Positions 8,305-15,032 of a stretch of 25,857 bases of DNA are shown here, in pieces. Positions within the stretch are counted from its first letter, which is position 1. Each line of letters begins with the position of its first letter. A model generated the notes under the pieces. The model was not told where the DNA came from, ran no database searches, and was given only the letters and a program-made list of their open reading frames with translations. The stretch lies in the NCBI GenBank assembly GCA_964654125.1, contig CAZZGG010000029.1, positions 1 to 25,857 of the forward strand, given 5' to 3'. This DNA comes from JAAYBY01 sp964654125. Lineage in GTDB: Bacteria; Bacillota; Clostridia; Saccharofermentanales; UBA5734. The translations under genes were made by a program, and so were the position numbers.

Positions 8305-8340
8305 AATGGTGTTAGTGGTGTTAGGCGCAGAGGTGCAAGT

Positions 8341-10017
8341 ATGGCATACTTTTTGAAAAAGACAAGGCTTAACGGCAGAACTTACCTGGCTATTTATGAA
8401 AGCTTCTATTCAGCGGAGAAAAAGGGCACTGCGCATGCGACCTATAAGTCCTTGGGTTCTTTGGAAACTCATCTGGCTAATGGCATGCCAGATCCGATTG
8501 CGCATTTTCAGGCAGAAGTTGATTTGCTTAATAAAGAACGGGTAAAAGACAGCGAGAAGAAGATCTCGGACAGATCGCCTGTCCTATATATGGGTTACTT
8601 TCCCTTAAAGAGTATCCTGGTCAGTCTGGATGTTCATAAATACATCAATTATTTTAAAATGACCACAGCTTTTGAATTTGATCTGTTTGAATTATTGTCT
8701 TCCCTCATCTTCGCCAGAAGTGTTAACCCATGCAGTAAAAACAGGACTTTCCACGAAGTATTGCCTTATCTTTATGAGCCATGCAACTATTCCTATGATC
8801 AGTTACTGGATGGTTTGGCTTATTTGGGCAATAACTATGAAAAAGTGATTGAGATCTTCACTGTCCAGGTTCATAAAGAGTATAAGCTGGAAACAGCCAA
8901 AACATACTTTGACTGCACCAACTTCTATTTTGAGATAGACAGAGAAGATGACTTTCGTATGAAAGGTCCCAGCAAGGAGAATCAAAAAAACCCCATAGTA
9001 GGCCTTGGTCTTTTACTGGATAGTAACCAGATTCCTATAGGGATGAGGATGTATCCGGGTAATGAGTCGGAAAAGCCGGTTATAAGAGATGTCATTGCTA
9101 ATCTGAAACAACAGAACAATATCAAGGGCCGGACCATCCATGTTGCAGATAAAGGTTTGAACTGTGCTCAGAATATTGCTTTTACCAAAGCAAATGGTGA
9201 TGGCTACCTGTTTTCCAAGACAGTTAAGGGATTACCCAAGGAAGAGAAGGTTTGGGTCTTAATTGAGGAAGGTTTTCAAGAGGTCAGAGATAAAAGAGGT
9301 AATCTTTTGTACAAGTACAAGTCATGCATCGACAAATTCCCTTATGAGATAGAGCACAAGGGGAAAAAGATCAAGGTGAAGCTGACAGAAAAAAGGTTGC
9401 TGACTTATAATCCGAGCCTGGCTGCCAAAAAAAGATATGAAATCAACCGGATGGTTGAAAAAGCCCACCGCTTGACTTTAGCACAGGCCAAGAAAGATGA
9501 TTACGGAGAATCTGCCAAATATGTCAACTTCACTGATGCTGATGGCAAGAAGGCACAGGTCAGCATCAATGAAAAGGCCATCGAAAAAGATCTCTTGTTT
9601 GCTGGCTATAATCTGCTGGTCACATCAGAGATAAACATGACAGACCAGGATATCTATGCCACCTACCATAATCTTTGGCGGATAGAAGAATCTTTCAAGA
9701 TAATGAAGTCTGATTTGGATGCAAGGCCTGTGTTCGTACAAAAAGAAGAAACCATTAAAGGTCATTTCCTGGTCTGCTACTTGACAGTTCTTCTGGAACG
9801 TATCTTCCAATTCAAGATAATGGGCGATAAGTACTCCTCTTCCGAGATTTTCAGCTTCATTAAAAGCTTTAGAGCAACAAAAGCGGAAAGAAAATACATT
9901 AATACCAGTACCAGCTCAGATTTAATTGAAGAAATGACCGGCAAATTCAATCTGCCTTTGACAAATTACTTCCTGTCTGAGACGCAGATAAAAGCTATCC
10001 TCAATTACAAACTATAG
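8341..10017 (+). CDS. IS1634-family transposase (DDE, IS4 superfamily)
   Basis: DDE transposase that cuts and inserts its own element. The 558 residues begin MAYFLKKTRLNGRTYLAIYES, the usual opening of this family. Candidate catalytic residues are Asp191 (YFDCTNFYF), Asp270 (HVADKGLN) and Glu449 or Glu450 (LWRIEESFKIMK), with the large insertion between the second Asp and the Glu that is typical of the IS4 superfamily. The frame is intact, so the protein may be active. The start at 8341 has AGAGGTG upstream; a 15-residue longer reading from a TTG at 8296 would begin inside the promoter and is unlikely. Composition is A/T-richer than the flanking genes, consistent with recent arrival. Confidence 0.93.
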   Translation: MAYFLKKTRLNGRTYLAIYESFYSAEKKGTAHATYKSLGSLETHLANGMPDPIAHFQAEVDLLNKERVKDSEKKISDRSPVLYMGYFPLKSILVSLDVHKYINYFKMTTAFEFDLFELLSSLIFARSVNPCSKNRTFHEVLPYLYEPCNYSYDQLLDGLAYLGNNYEKVIEIFTVQVHKEYKLETAKTYFDCTNFYFEIDREDDFRMKGPSKENQKNPIVGLGLLLDSNQIPIGMRMYPGNESEKPVIRDVIANLKQQNNIKGRTIHVADKGLNCAQNIAFTKANGDGYLFSKTVKGLPKEEKVWVLIEEGFQEVRDKRGNLLYKYKSCIDKFPYEIEHKGKKIKVKLTEKRLLTYNPSLAAKKRYEINRMVEKAHRLTLAQAKKDDYGESAKYVNFTDADGKKAQVSINEKAIEKDLLFAGYNLLVTSEINMTDQDIYATYHNLWRIEESFKIMKSDLDARPVFVQKEETIKGHFLVCYLTVLLERIFQFKIMGDKYSSSEIFSFIKSFRATKAERKYINTSTSSDLIEEMTGKFNLPLTNYFLSETQIKAILNYKL

Positions 10018-10018
10018 T

Positions 10019-10102
10019 CATATGATGACTCGCACCATTTTTTGATGTCTGATACCAAAGTCAGATTTTACTTGGGGGCTTAATTAGTGCAATCATCATA
10101 TG
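10019..10102. repeat. 10-bp inverted repeat 3' of the transposase
   Basis: CATATGATGA (10019-10028) and TCATCATATG (10093-10102) are perfect inverted copies 64 nt apart. The inner segment also holds a small TCTGA/TCAGA hairpin. The repeat starts 2 nt after the transposase stop codon. It may mark the right end of the element or a separate miniature remnant. Confidence 0.55.
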
Positions 10103-10155
10103 CCTGATAATAATCAAAGTCAATTTGCTAAATTGCTAGCGCTTGGCAGCTTTTA

Positions 10156-10164
10156 TGCTAAAAT
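10156..10164 (+). promoter_or_regulatory. Extended -10 promoter of the carboxypeptidase-like gene
   Basis: TGC-TAAAAT (TG at 10156-10157, -10 at 10159-10164) lies 26 nt upstream of the ATG; no good -35 box is seen at 17 nt. AAGGAG follows at 10172-10179, rather far (11 nt) from the ATG. Confidence 0.5.
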
Positions 10165-10189
10165 AATGAAAAAAGGAGCGAGCTGAGCA

Positions 10190-11599
10190 ATGTTGAAACA
10201 GGCAGACCAAAAAAAGTTGATTAGCCGGGCTGGACTGAGCCTGCTTTTTGCTTTATGTATCTGTCTGCTTTTGCCCCAAGCACTAGTGGCCCTGGAAAAT
10301 TCACCTGTCTACCAGCCACAGCTGGAACTTGATCTGACTGCCCAGTCAGCCATTGTGCTTGACACAGGCCGAGCTCGGCGCCTCTATGCTAAAAATGCAG
10401 ATATCAAGCTCTCAATCCCGGCAGCAGCCAAACTGATGGCAGCATTACTGGCTTGCGAGAGATTGCCGCTGGACACTCCAGTCACCATCAGTAACGTGGC
10501 AGCCCAGGCAGCCAGCCAGGAGGTCACAGGCGATGGTCTCGTTTTACATACCGGGGACAAGTATCCTCTAGAATATCTCCTGCTGCGGCTTTTGTTCTAT
10601 GATTCCAATGCGGCTGTCCTGGCAATCGCCGAACAGATCAGCAATGAAGAGGAACGCTTTGTCGAATTGATGAATGCCAGGGCTGCAGCCCTGGGCCTGA
10701 ACAATACACTTTTTCTCAACAGCACCGGCGATCATGTTTATGAAAAAATGGATAATGGCCAGGAGCTTTTCCTGGGCGAGGATGAATCTGCCGCCCTGTC
10801 TTTGATTCCCTTACAGTATTCCACTGTCAGTGACCTGGCCCGTCTGGCCACAGTTGCTATGAACAATCAGACCTTTGCCAAGGCTATCCGCAAGGACAGC
10901 GAATATCTGGTTTTGCCCGGCAACACGCTTGCTTCAATGAAAAACAGCCTGCAGGCGGTCTGGACCTTATCAGAAAACAAAATAACCGGTGCCTACTATG
11001 CCGGCCGGGCTGAACAGGCTTACATGCTGGGTGTGGCCCGGATCAATGACTTCAATGTAGTCATTGTCACTGCCAATGGCAGCGCCAATCAGCGCATCAA
11101 CGATCTGCTGGCTGTTGTCAATCTGATTGAGAAGAACTATATCCAGACACCTTTAGTAGAAAAAGGCGAGCTTTTCAGCGGTAATACAGAACAGACAACA
11201 GATGGCGAAGAATTTAACCTTGTCTTCCTTAACACAGTAAATTATATCAGGCCGGCCGATGATATGTTCCTGGAGCAAAGTGTCCTTTATATTTCACGTG
11301 GCCCGCACCACCGGCCCATCGAATCATCCATGGTGGTGGGACAGGTCTTATTCACACTTAAGGACGGTACTGTCATAGCTGTCGATGTGGGGCCAGATCG
11401 GCAGATTCTATCCGGCATAAATATCCTGAACAAGCTGCTGAGCAGCCTGCAAAGCAATAAAAACCTCTTCTACATGATCATGCTCAGTGGAATCTTGCTC
11501 TGCCTGCTCATGCTGTATCATATCAGCCGGCTTGTTTTACAACTGGCAGTCCAGTTGCGCCAGATCAGGCATAACAGACGCTCCCCCAAAAAAACTTAA
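10190..11599 (+). CDS. D,D-carboxypeptidase (S11/DacF-like) homologue lacking catalytic residues
   Basis: Family members are membrane-anchored, low-molecular-weight penicillin-binding proteins that trim D-Ala from peptidoglycan stem peptides. The fold is recognisable over residues 40-310, with an N-terminal signal or anchor helix (14-34) and a C-terminal membrane helix (about 436-460) plus a basic tail. All three active-site motifs are altered: SxxK reads A78-A-A-K81, SxN reads D138-S-N140, and KTG reads I255-T-G257 (with Lys254 one place too early). The nucleophilic Ser is therefore absent. The frame is intact over 469 residues, so this looks like a maintained pseudoenzyme rather than a decaying gene; that is inference. 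It ends 1 nt before the convergent gene at 11601. Start: ATG at 10190. Confidence 0.8.
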   Translation: MLKQADQKKLISRAGLSLLFALCICLLLPQALVALENSPVYQPQLELDLTAQSAIVLDTGRARRLYAKNADIKLSIPAAAKLMAALLACERLPLDTPVTISNVAAQAASQEVTGDGLVLHTGDKYPLEYLLLRLLFYDSNAAVLAIAEQISNEEERFVELMNARAAALGLNNTLFLNSTGDHVYEKMDNGQELFLGEDESAALSLIPLQYSTVSDLARLATVAMNNQTFAKAIRKDSEYLVLPGNTLASMKNSLQAVWTLSENKITGAYYAGRAEQAYMLGVARINDFNVVIVTANGSANQRINDLLAVVNLIEKNYIQTPLVEKGELFSGNTEQTTDGEEFNLVFLNTVNYIRPADDMFLEQSVLYISRGPHHRPIESSMVVGQVLFTLKDGTVIAVDVGPDRQILSGINILNKLLSSLQSNKNLFYMIMLSGILLCLLMLYHISRLVLQLAVQLRQIRHNRRSPKKT

Positions 11600-11600
11600 G

Positions 11601-12131
11601 CTATTTTTTCAGATACGGGGCTAGGCGGGTCAGGTAAAGCCTGATCAGCATACCCAGGGCCAGATCATAGATGAAAAGGCCCAGCAGGGCCAAAGGCAGG
11701 GCCAGATAGCCGGCCAGGAGCCCAAAACGGCCAGTCCAGGCCAGAAGAGTCTCCCTGCCCCAGAAAAACACGGCCACCCCTCCTAACAGTACTCCTGCAC
11801 CCAGCCGGAGCAGCTGGGCTGTTACTGCTGTAAAGCGGCCATCGATCAGCCCCCGCAGCAGTGGATAGGGTCCGAAGAAGAGTAAAAATGGCCAACTTAA
11901 TGCCAGGCCGGGCCAAGCCAGGCTCAGCAGAGCCGTGCTCAGAAAAACCAGCCAGGCCAGGGGCTGGCCAGCTTCAATCACCACCACGGCCAGGGCCAGT
12001 GAGCTTAATGAAAAAAGCGACAAATCAGCAGTTGGTAAAAAAGCTGATGCCGCCAAAGTGAGTAATATCAGGGCGCTGCTGATACCGCCAAAGGTCAGCT
12101 TGCGAGTCCGTCCGCGCTCAGCAGCAGACAC
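11601..12131 (-). CDS. Small integral membrane protein, unknown function
   Basis: About 176 residues, mostly hydrophobic, with five or six likely membrane segments and a basic N-terminus (SAAERGRTRKLTFGG). The motif FFGPYPLLRGLID in the middle resembles the Phe-Gly-x-Tyr-Pro pattern of small clostridial membrane proteins sometimes labelled ECF-transporter S-component-like; that link is weak. The chosen start is GTG at 12131, with GGTGAT upstream and a 14-nt overlap with the J-domain gene. The reading frame stays open to a GTG at 12170, which would overlap that gene by 53 nt. Its position as third gene after DUF5685 and the J-protein suggests a shared role. Confidence 0.65.
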   Translation of the reverse strand: MSAAERGRTRKLTFGGISSALILLTLAASAFLPTADLSLFSLSSLALAVVVIEAGQPLAWLVFLSTALLSLAWPGLALSWPFLLFFGPYPLLRGLIDGRFTAVTAQLLRLGAGVLLGGVAVFFWGRETLLAWTGRFGLLAGYLALPLALLGLFIYDLALGMLIRLYLTRLAPYLKK

Positions 12132-12540
12132 ATAGATCACCGCCCATACATTCACAGCAGGAATCGGCACAGCACAGGCAGCTCAAGGAATTACACAGGT
12201 CCTGGCCGCAGCCGGTCTGGCCATAATAGGGCCCCTGTCTTTGCTGCTGCCAGGGTTGTTCCTGCCTGTGCCAGTTTTGCTGCCCCTGCTGCCAGGGATT
12301 TTGGGGCTGGCCTGGACCGGCGGTGTTGCTGTTATTGGACCAGGTCTGCTGGCCCGGATTATTGATCTCGGCATAGGCCTGATTGATTTCTTGCATTTTT
12401 TCTTTGGCAAGATCCTCCAGTGGGTGGTTTTTATAATTATCAGGATGATACTTTTTGACCAGCTCACGATAAGCCCGCTTAACTTCCTCAGCTGATGCCC
12501 CTGGTCGCACACCCAGTATTTCATATGGTGATTTTGCCAT
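12118..12540 (-). CDS. J-domain protein with cysteine-rich C-terminal tail
   Basis: The first 65 residues are a J-domain (SPYEILGVRPGASAEEVKRA, HPD at 32-34), which would stimulate an Hsp70 such as the DnaK encoded here. It lacks the Gly/Phe and zinc-finger domains of true DnaJ. Residues 66-108 are a Gln/Trp/Asn/Pro-rich, probably disordered linker. The last 30 residues (111-140) hold 11 Cys, with CLCCADSCCECMGG in the middle and a CVCC end, suggesting metal or Fe-S binding or lipidation; which one is unknown. ATG start with AGAGGAG upstream. It lies 40 nt after the DUF5685 gene and overlaps the following membrane-protein gene. J-proteins with this tail next to DUF5685 genes recur in Clostridia. 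Confidence 0.88.
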   Translation of the reverse strand: MAKSPYEILGVRPGASAEEVKRAYRELVKKYHPDNYKNHPLEDLAKEKMQEINQAYAEINNPGQQTWSNNSNTAGPGQPQNPWQQGQQNWHRQEQPWQQQRQGPYYGQTGCGQDLCNSLSCLCCADSCCECMGGDLCVCC

Positions 12541-12580
12541 CTTGTCCTATACTCCTCTTTTTATCAGCAGCTTCGTTCCT

Positions 12581-13426
12581 CTAGAGCTTTTCCAGCGGCC
12601 GGCCCGCCAGGACCTGCTCACGTACGAAAGGTAGGCCCAGGGTGAAAAGATTGGCCATTATCCCGCTGTCGCGCTCATAAGGTAAAAGCGCAGCTGTCCT
12701 GTCCAGGGCTTCCTCGGCTTGCCTAAGCAAAATCTCAGCCTCTGCTTTGGCTCCGGCCAGGTCATGGCCAGCAAAGGGATTCCAGTTATTATTATCACAA
12801 TCGTCCTGCCAGTCGTCAATTGCATCAAGCAGATAAATCCAGCGGCCCAGATCAAAACCCAGCCGGGCCAGAGCCTGGCGCAGGCGGCCTTTGGGATAAA
12901 CAAGGCCTGCTGCCAGATCAAACACCTGCTCCAGAGTCCTGGCAAAAACAACGGCAGCCTCAGGTGACGGCTCTGTTTTTTCCAGTTCGACCTGTTCTTG
13001 CAGGCCGGCTGCCAATATGGCTGCCAGTTCCGGATATTTACCAGCCGCTCTTTTTTTAGCCCGCCCGAAGGCCAGCCGGGCTGCGTGTCCGCCCAGCGGC
13101 TTTTTGTCCCTGATCTGGTCCTGGGCCTTGTGCCAGGCCAGTAAAACTGTCAGAGCGGCACAAAAGGACATCACCTGCCCGCCTGCGATGTAGGGTCTTT
13201 TCTGCAAGGGGCTCAGGATACAGCCTGTCTTGGCCAGATTGGCCTCCTCTTTTTGCAAAGCCAGCAAGAGCAGGGCCAGAAAGGTCAGATCATAACTGGT
13301 GCCCAGCCGGGGCAGCTGACCGTATTCACTGCTGATGCTGTGGCAGATGCCACAATAGACAGCCCGGTAGCGGCTGAATTCGCGCAGCAGCAGCTCAGAT
13401 TTCAGGGGCCGGACATAGCCGAACAT
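12581..13426 (-). CDS. DUF5685 family protein
   Basis: The N-terminus MFGYVRPLKSELLLREF followed by YRAVYCGICHS and YDLTFLALLL is the DUF5685 signature. The 281 residues are predicted largely helical. Conserved-looking features are the pair Cys25-x-x-Cys28-His29 and an acidic stretch at 201-212 (DAIDDWQDDCDN) followed by NPFAG. The spacing of the acidic residues recalls metal-binding aspartates of all-helical isoprenoid-synthase-like folds, but this is only a resemblance. Function is unknown. ATG start with AAGGAG about 10 nt upstream. First gene of the cassette with the Cys-rich J-protein and the membrane protein, divergent from gltX. Confidence 0.85.
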   Translation of the reverse strand: MFGYVRPLKSELLLREFSRYRAVYCGICHSISSEYGQLPRLGTSYDLTFLALLLLALQKEEANLAKTGCILSPLQKRPYIAGGQVMSFCAALTVLLAWHKAQDQIRDKKPLGGHAARLAFGRAKKRAAGKYPELAAILAAGLQEQVELEKTEPSPEAAVVFARTLEQVFDLAAGLVYPKGRLRQALARLGFDLGRWIYLLDAIDDWQDDCDNNNWNPFAGHDLAGAKAEAEILLRQAEEALDRTAALLPYERDSGIMANLFTLGLPFVREQVLAGRPLEKL

Positions 13427-13460
13427 TAAGCGGATTCTCCTTATTTAACAGCATTTGCTT

Positions 13461-13490
13461 TTGTCAATCTTTGCCACTCTATGGTATCAT
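13461..13490 (+). promoter_or_regulatory. Promoter of the gltX-glnS-adh operon
   Basis: TTGTCA (13461-13466), an 18-nt spacer and TATCAT (13485-13490). A small hairpin GTGCA-ATCA-TGCAC (13494-13507) falls at the expected transcription start. The leader of about 55 nt is too short for a T-box. Confidence 0.65.
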
Positions 13491-13553
13491 ATGGTGCAAT
13501 CATGCACTATCATTTTGACAAAATCGTGAACACAAAGTGAGGAGGCTGTTTTA

Positions 13554-15032
13554 ATGTTGCCTGCGAAAGTTCGCACCCGTTTTGCCCCCAGTCCCACCGG
13601 CATGATGCATGTCGGCAATCTGCGGACTGCTCTATATGAATACCTGGTCGCCCGATCTAAAGGCGGCTCTTTCATCTTGCGGATTGAAGATACAGACCAG
13701 GAGCGCTTGACGGAAGGCGCCACCGCTGTGATCTACCAGACCTTAACTGAAGTTGGCCTGGAGCATGATGAAGGACCTGATATAGGCGGTGACTTTGGCC
13801 CTTATGTCCAAAGTGAGCGCCAGCACATCTACCGCCCCTACGCGGAGCAGCTGGTTCAGGAAAACAAAGCCTATTACTGCTTTTGCAGCAAGGAACGCTT
13901 AGAAGGGCTGCGCAGCGCGGCCAAGAGCCAGTTCAGCGGTTATGACAGACACTGCCGTGATCTGCCCGGCCAGCTGGTCCAGGCTAATCTGGCCCAGGGT
14001 CTGCCTTTTGTCATCCGGCAAAAAATGCCTCTAGCTGGCCAAACCAGCTTCACTGATGCTGTCTTTGGCACAATCTCAGTTGACAATAATGAGCTGGAAG
14101 ACCAGGTCCTGCTTAAGTCTGACGGCTTCCCCACTTATAATTTTGCCAATGTGATTGATGATCACCTGATGCAGATCACTCATGTAGTGCGCGGCTCGGA
14201 ATACCTCTCCTCCACCCCGAAATATAACCTGCTTTACACAGCTTTTGGCTGGCAGATCCCCACCTATGTCCACCTGCCCCTGATCCTGGGCAGCGACGGT
14301 AAAAAACTGTCCAAGCGGCATGGTTCGGTCAGCTTTTCTGACCTGGTCCAGGAAGGTTATCTGCCTGAAGCCATCATCAATGCCATCGCCCTGCTGGGTT
14401 GGTGCCCCAGGGACAATCAGGAGATCTTCTCCCTGGAGGAATTATGCCGCTCTTTTGCGATTGAGGGTATCAGTAAATCCCCGGCTGTTTTTGATTACGA
14501 CAAACTGGCCTGGTTTAATGCAGCCTATATCAAGGCCATGCCAGCCCAGGACTTCCTGGCCCTGATCAGGCCTGACCTGGAGCGGATTTTTACTGGCCGG
14601 GTGCCTGAGCCCGAGCTTGTGGCAGAGCTGCTCCAGTCCCGCCTTAATCGCCTGACCCAGATTGATGAACAGATTGATTTTTTAGCCCAAAGACTGCCCT
14701 TTGAGCTGGAGCTGTTTTATAACAAGCGCAACAAATCAAGCCCTGAGCAGGCTCGGCAATTGTTGCCCCAGATCCGGCAAAAACTGGCCCTCTTAGCTGA
14801 TTTTGGCCTGGAGGAAGTCAAGGCTTGCCTGAGCGGGCTGGCAGCTGACTTTGGACTCAAGATCGGCCAAATCATGTGGCCTTTAAGAATAGCCTTATCC
14901 GGCCGTCAGGTCACACCAGGCGGTGCAGTTGAAATAGCTGTTATCTTGGGCCAGCCGGAAACCCTGGCCAGGATTGATCTTGTTTTAGAACGTTTAGCTT
15001 CACAAATAGAAGCAAGGGAGGACTCCATATGA
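13554..15032 (+). CDS. gltX: Glutamate--tRNA ligase
   Basis: Charges tRNA-Glu with glutamate in the cytoplasm (class I synthetase, Rossmann fold). The HIGH-type motif is in RFAPSPTGMMHVGNLRTAL (residues 9-27), the catalytic-domain signature FILRIEDTDQERL follows, and the KMSKS-type loop is KLSKRHG at about residue 250. The C-terminal all-helical anticodon-binding region completes a normal length of 492 residues. ATG start with GAGGAGG 8 nt upstream. The stop overlaps the glnS start by 4 nt (ATGA), so the two synthetases are co-translated. With a dedicated GlnRS next door, this enzyme is probably discriminating (tRNA-Glu only); that is inference. Confidence 0.97.
   Translation: MLPAKVRTRFAPSPTGMMHVGNLRTALYEYLVARSKGGSFILRIEDTDQERLTEGATAVIYQTLTEVGLEHDEGPDIGGDFGPYVQSERQHIYRPYAEQLVQENKAYYCFCSKERLEGLRSAAKSQFSGYDRHCRDLPGQLVQANLAQGLPFVIRQKMPLAGQTSFTDAVFGTISVDNNELEDQVLLKSDGFPTYNFANVIDDHLMQITHVVRGSEYLSSTPKYNLLYTAFGWQIPTYVHLPLILGSDGKKLSKRHGSVSFSDLVQEGYLPEAIINAIALLGWCPRDNQEIFSLEELCRSFAIEGISKSPAVFDYDKLAWFNAAYIKAMPAQDFLALIRPDLERIFTGRVPEPELVAELLQSRLNRLTQIDEQIDFLAQRLPFELELFYNKRNKSSPEQARQLLPQIRQKLALLADFGLEEVKACLSGLAADFGLKIGQIMWPLRIALSGRQVTPGGAVEIAVILGQPETLARIDLVLERLASQIEAREDSI

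Larger units (their letters stand above)
8276..10017 (+). mobile_element. IS1634-family insertion sequence (minimal extent)
   Basis: The extent given is promoter plus transposase; true ends were not found. The element is visibly more A/T-rich than its neighbours and has different codon usage. It lies in the intergenic space between two divergent genes (M28-like and carboxypeptidase-like), so no flanking gene is disrupted. No convincing terminal inverted repeats or target duplication could be read by eye. IS1634-type elements can produce long, variable target duplications, which makes ends hard to place from one copy. Confidence 0.8.

Noticed and set aside
8296..8340. N-terminal extension of the transposase from a TTG at 8296
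   Set aside because: It overlaps the TATAAT box and would begin ahead of the transcript; the ATG at 8341 has a ribosome site and the family's usual N-terminus.
12132..12170. Longer start of the membrane protein from GTG 12170
   Set aside because: It would overlap the J-protein gene by 53 nt; the GTG at 12131 gives a small overlap and a basic N-terminus before the first membrane segment.
13491..13553. T-box leader before gltX
   Set aside because: The leader is only about 55 nt and lacks the T-box sequence and antiterminator.
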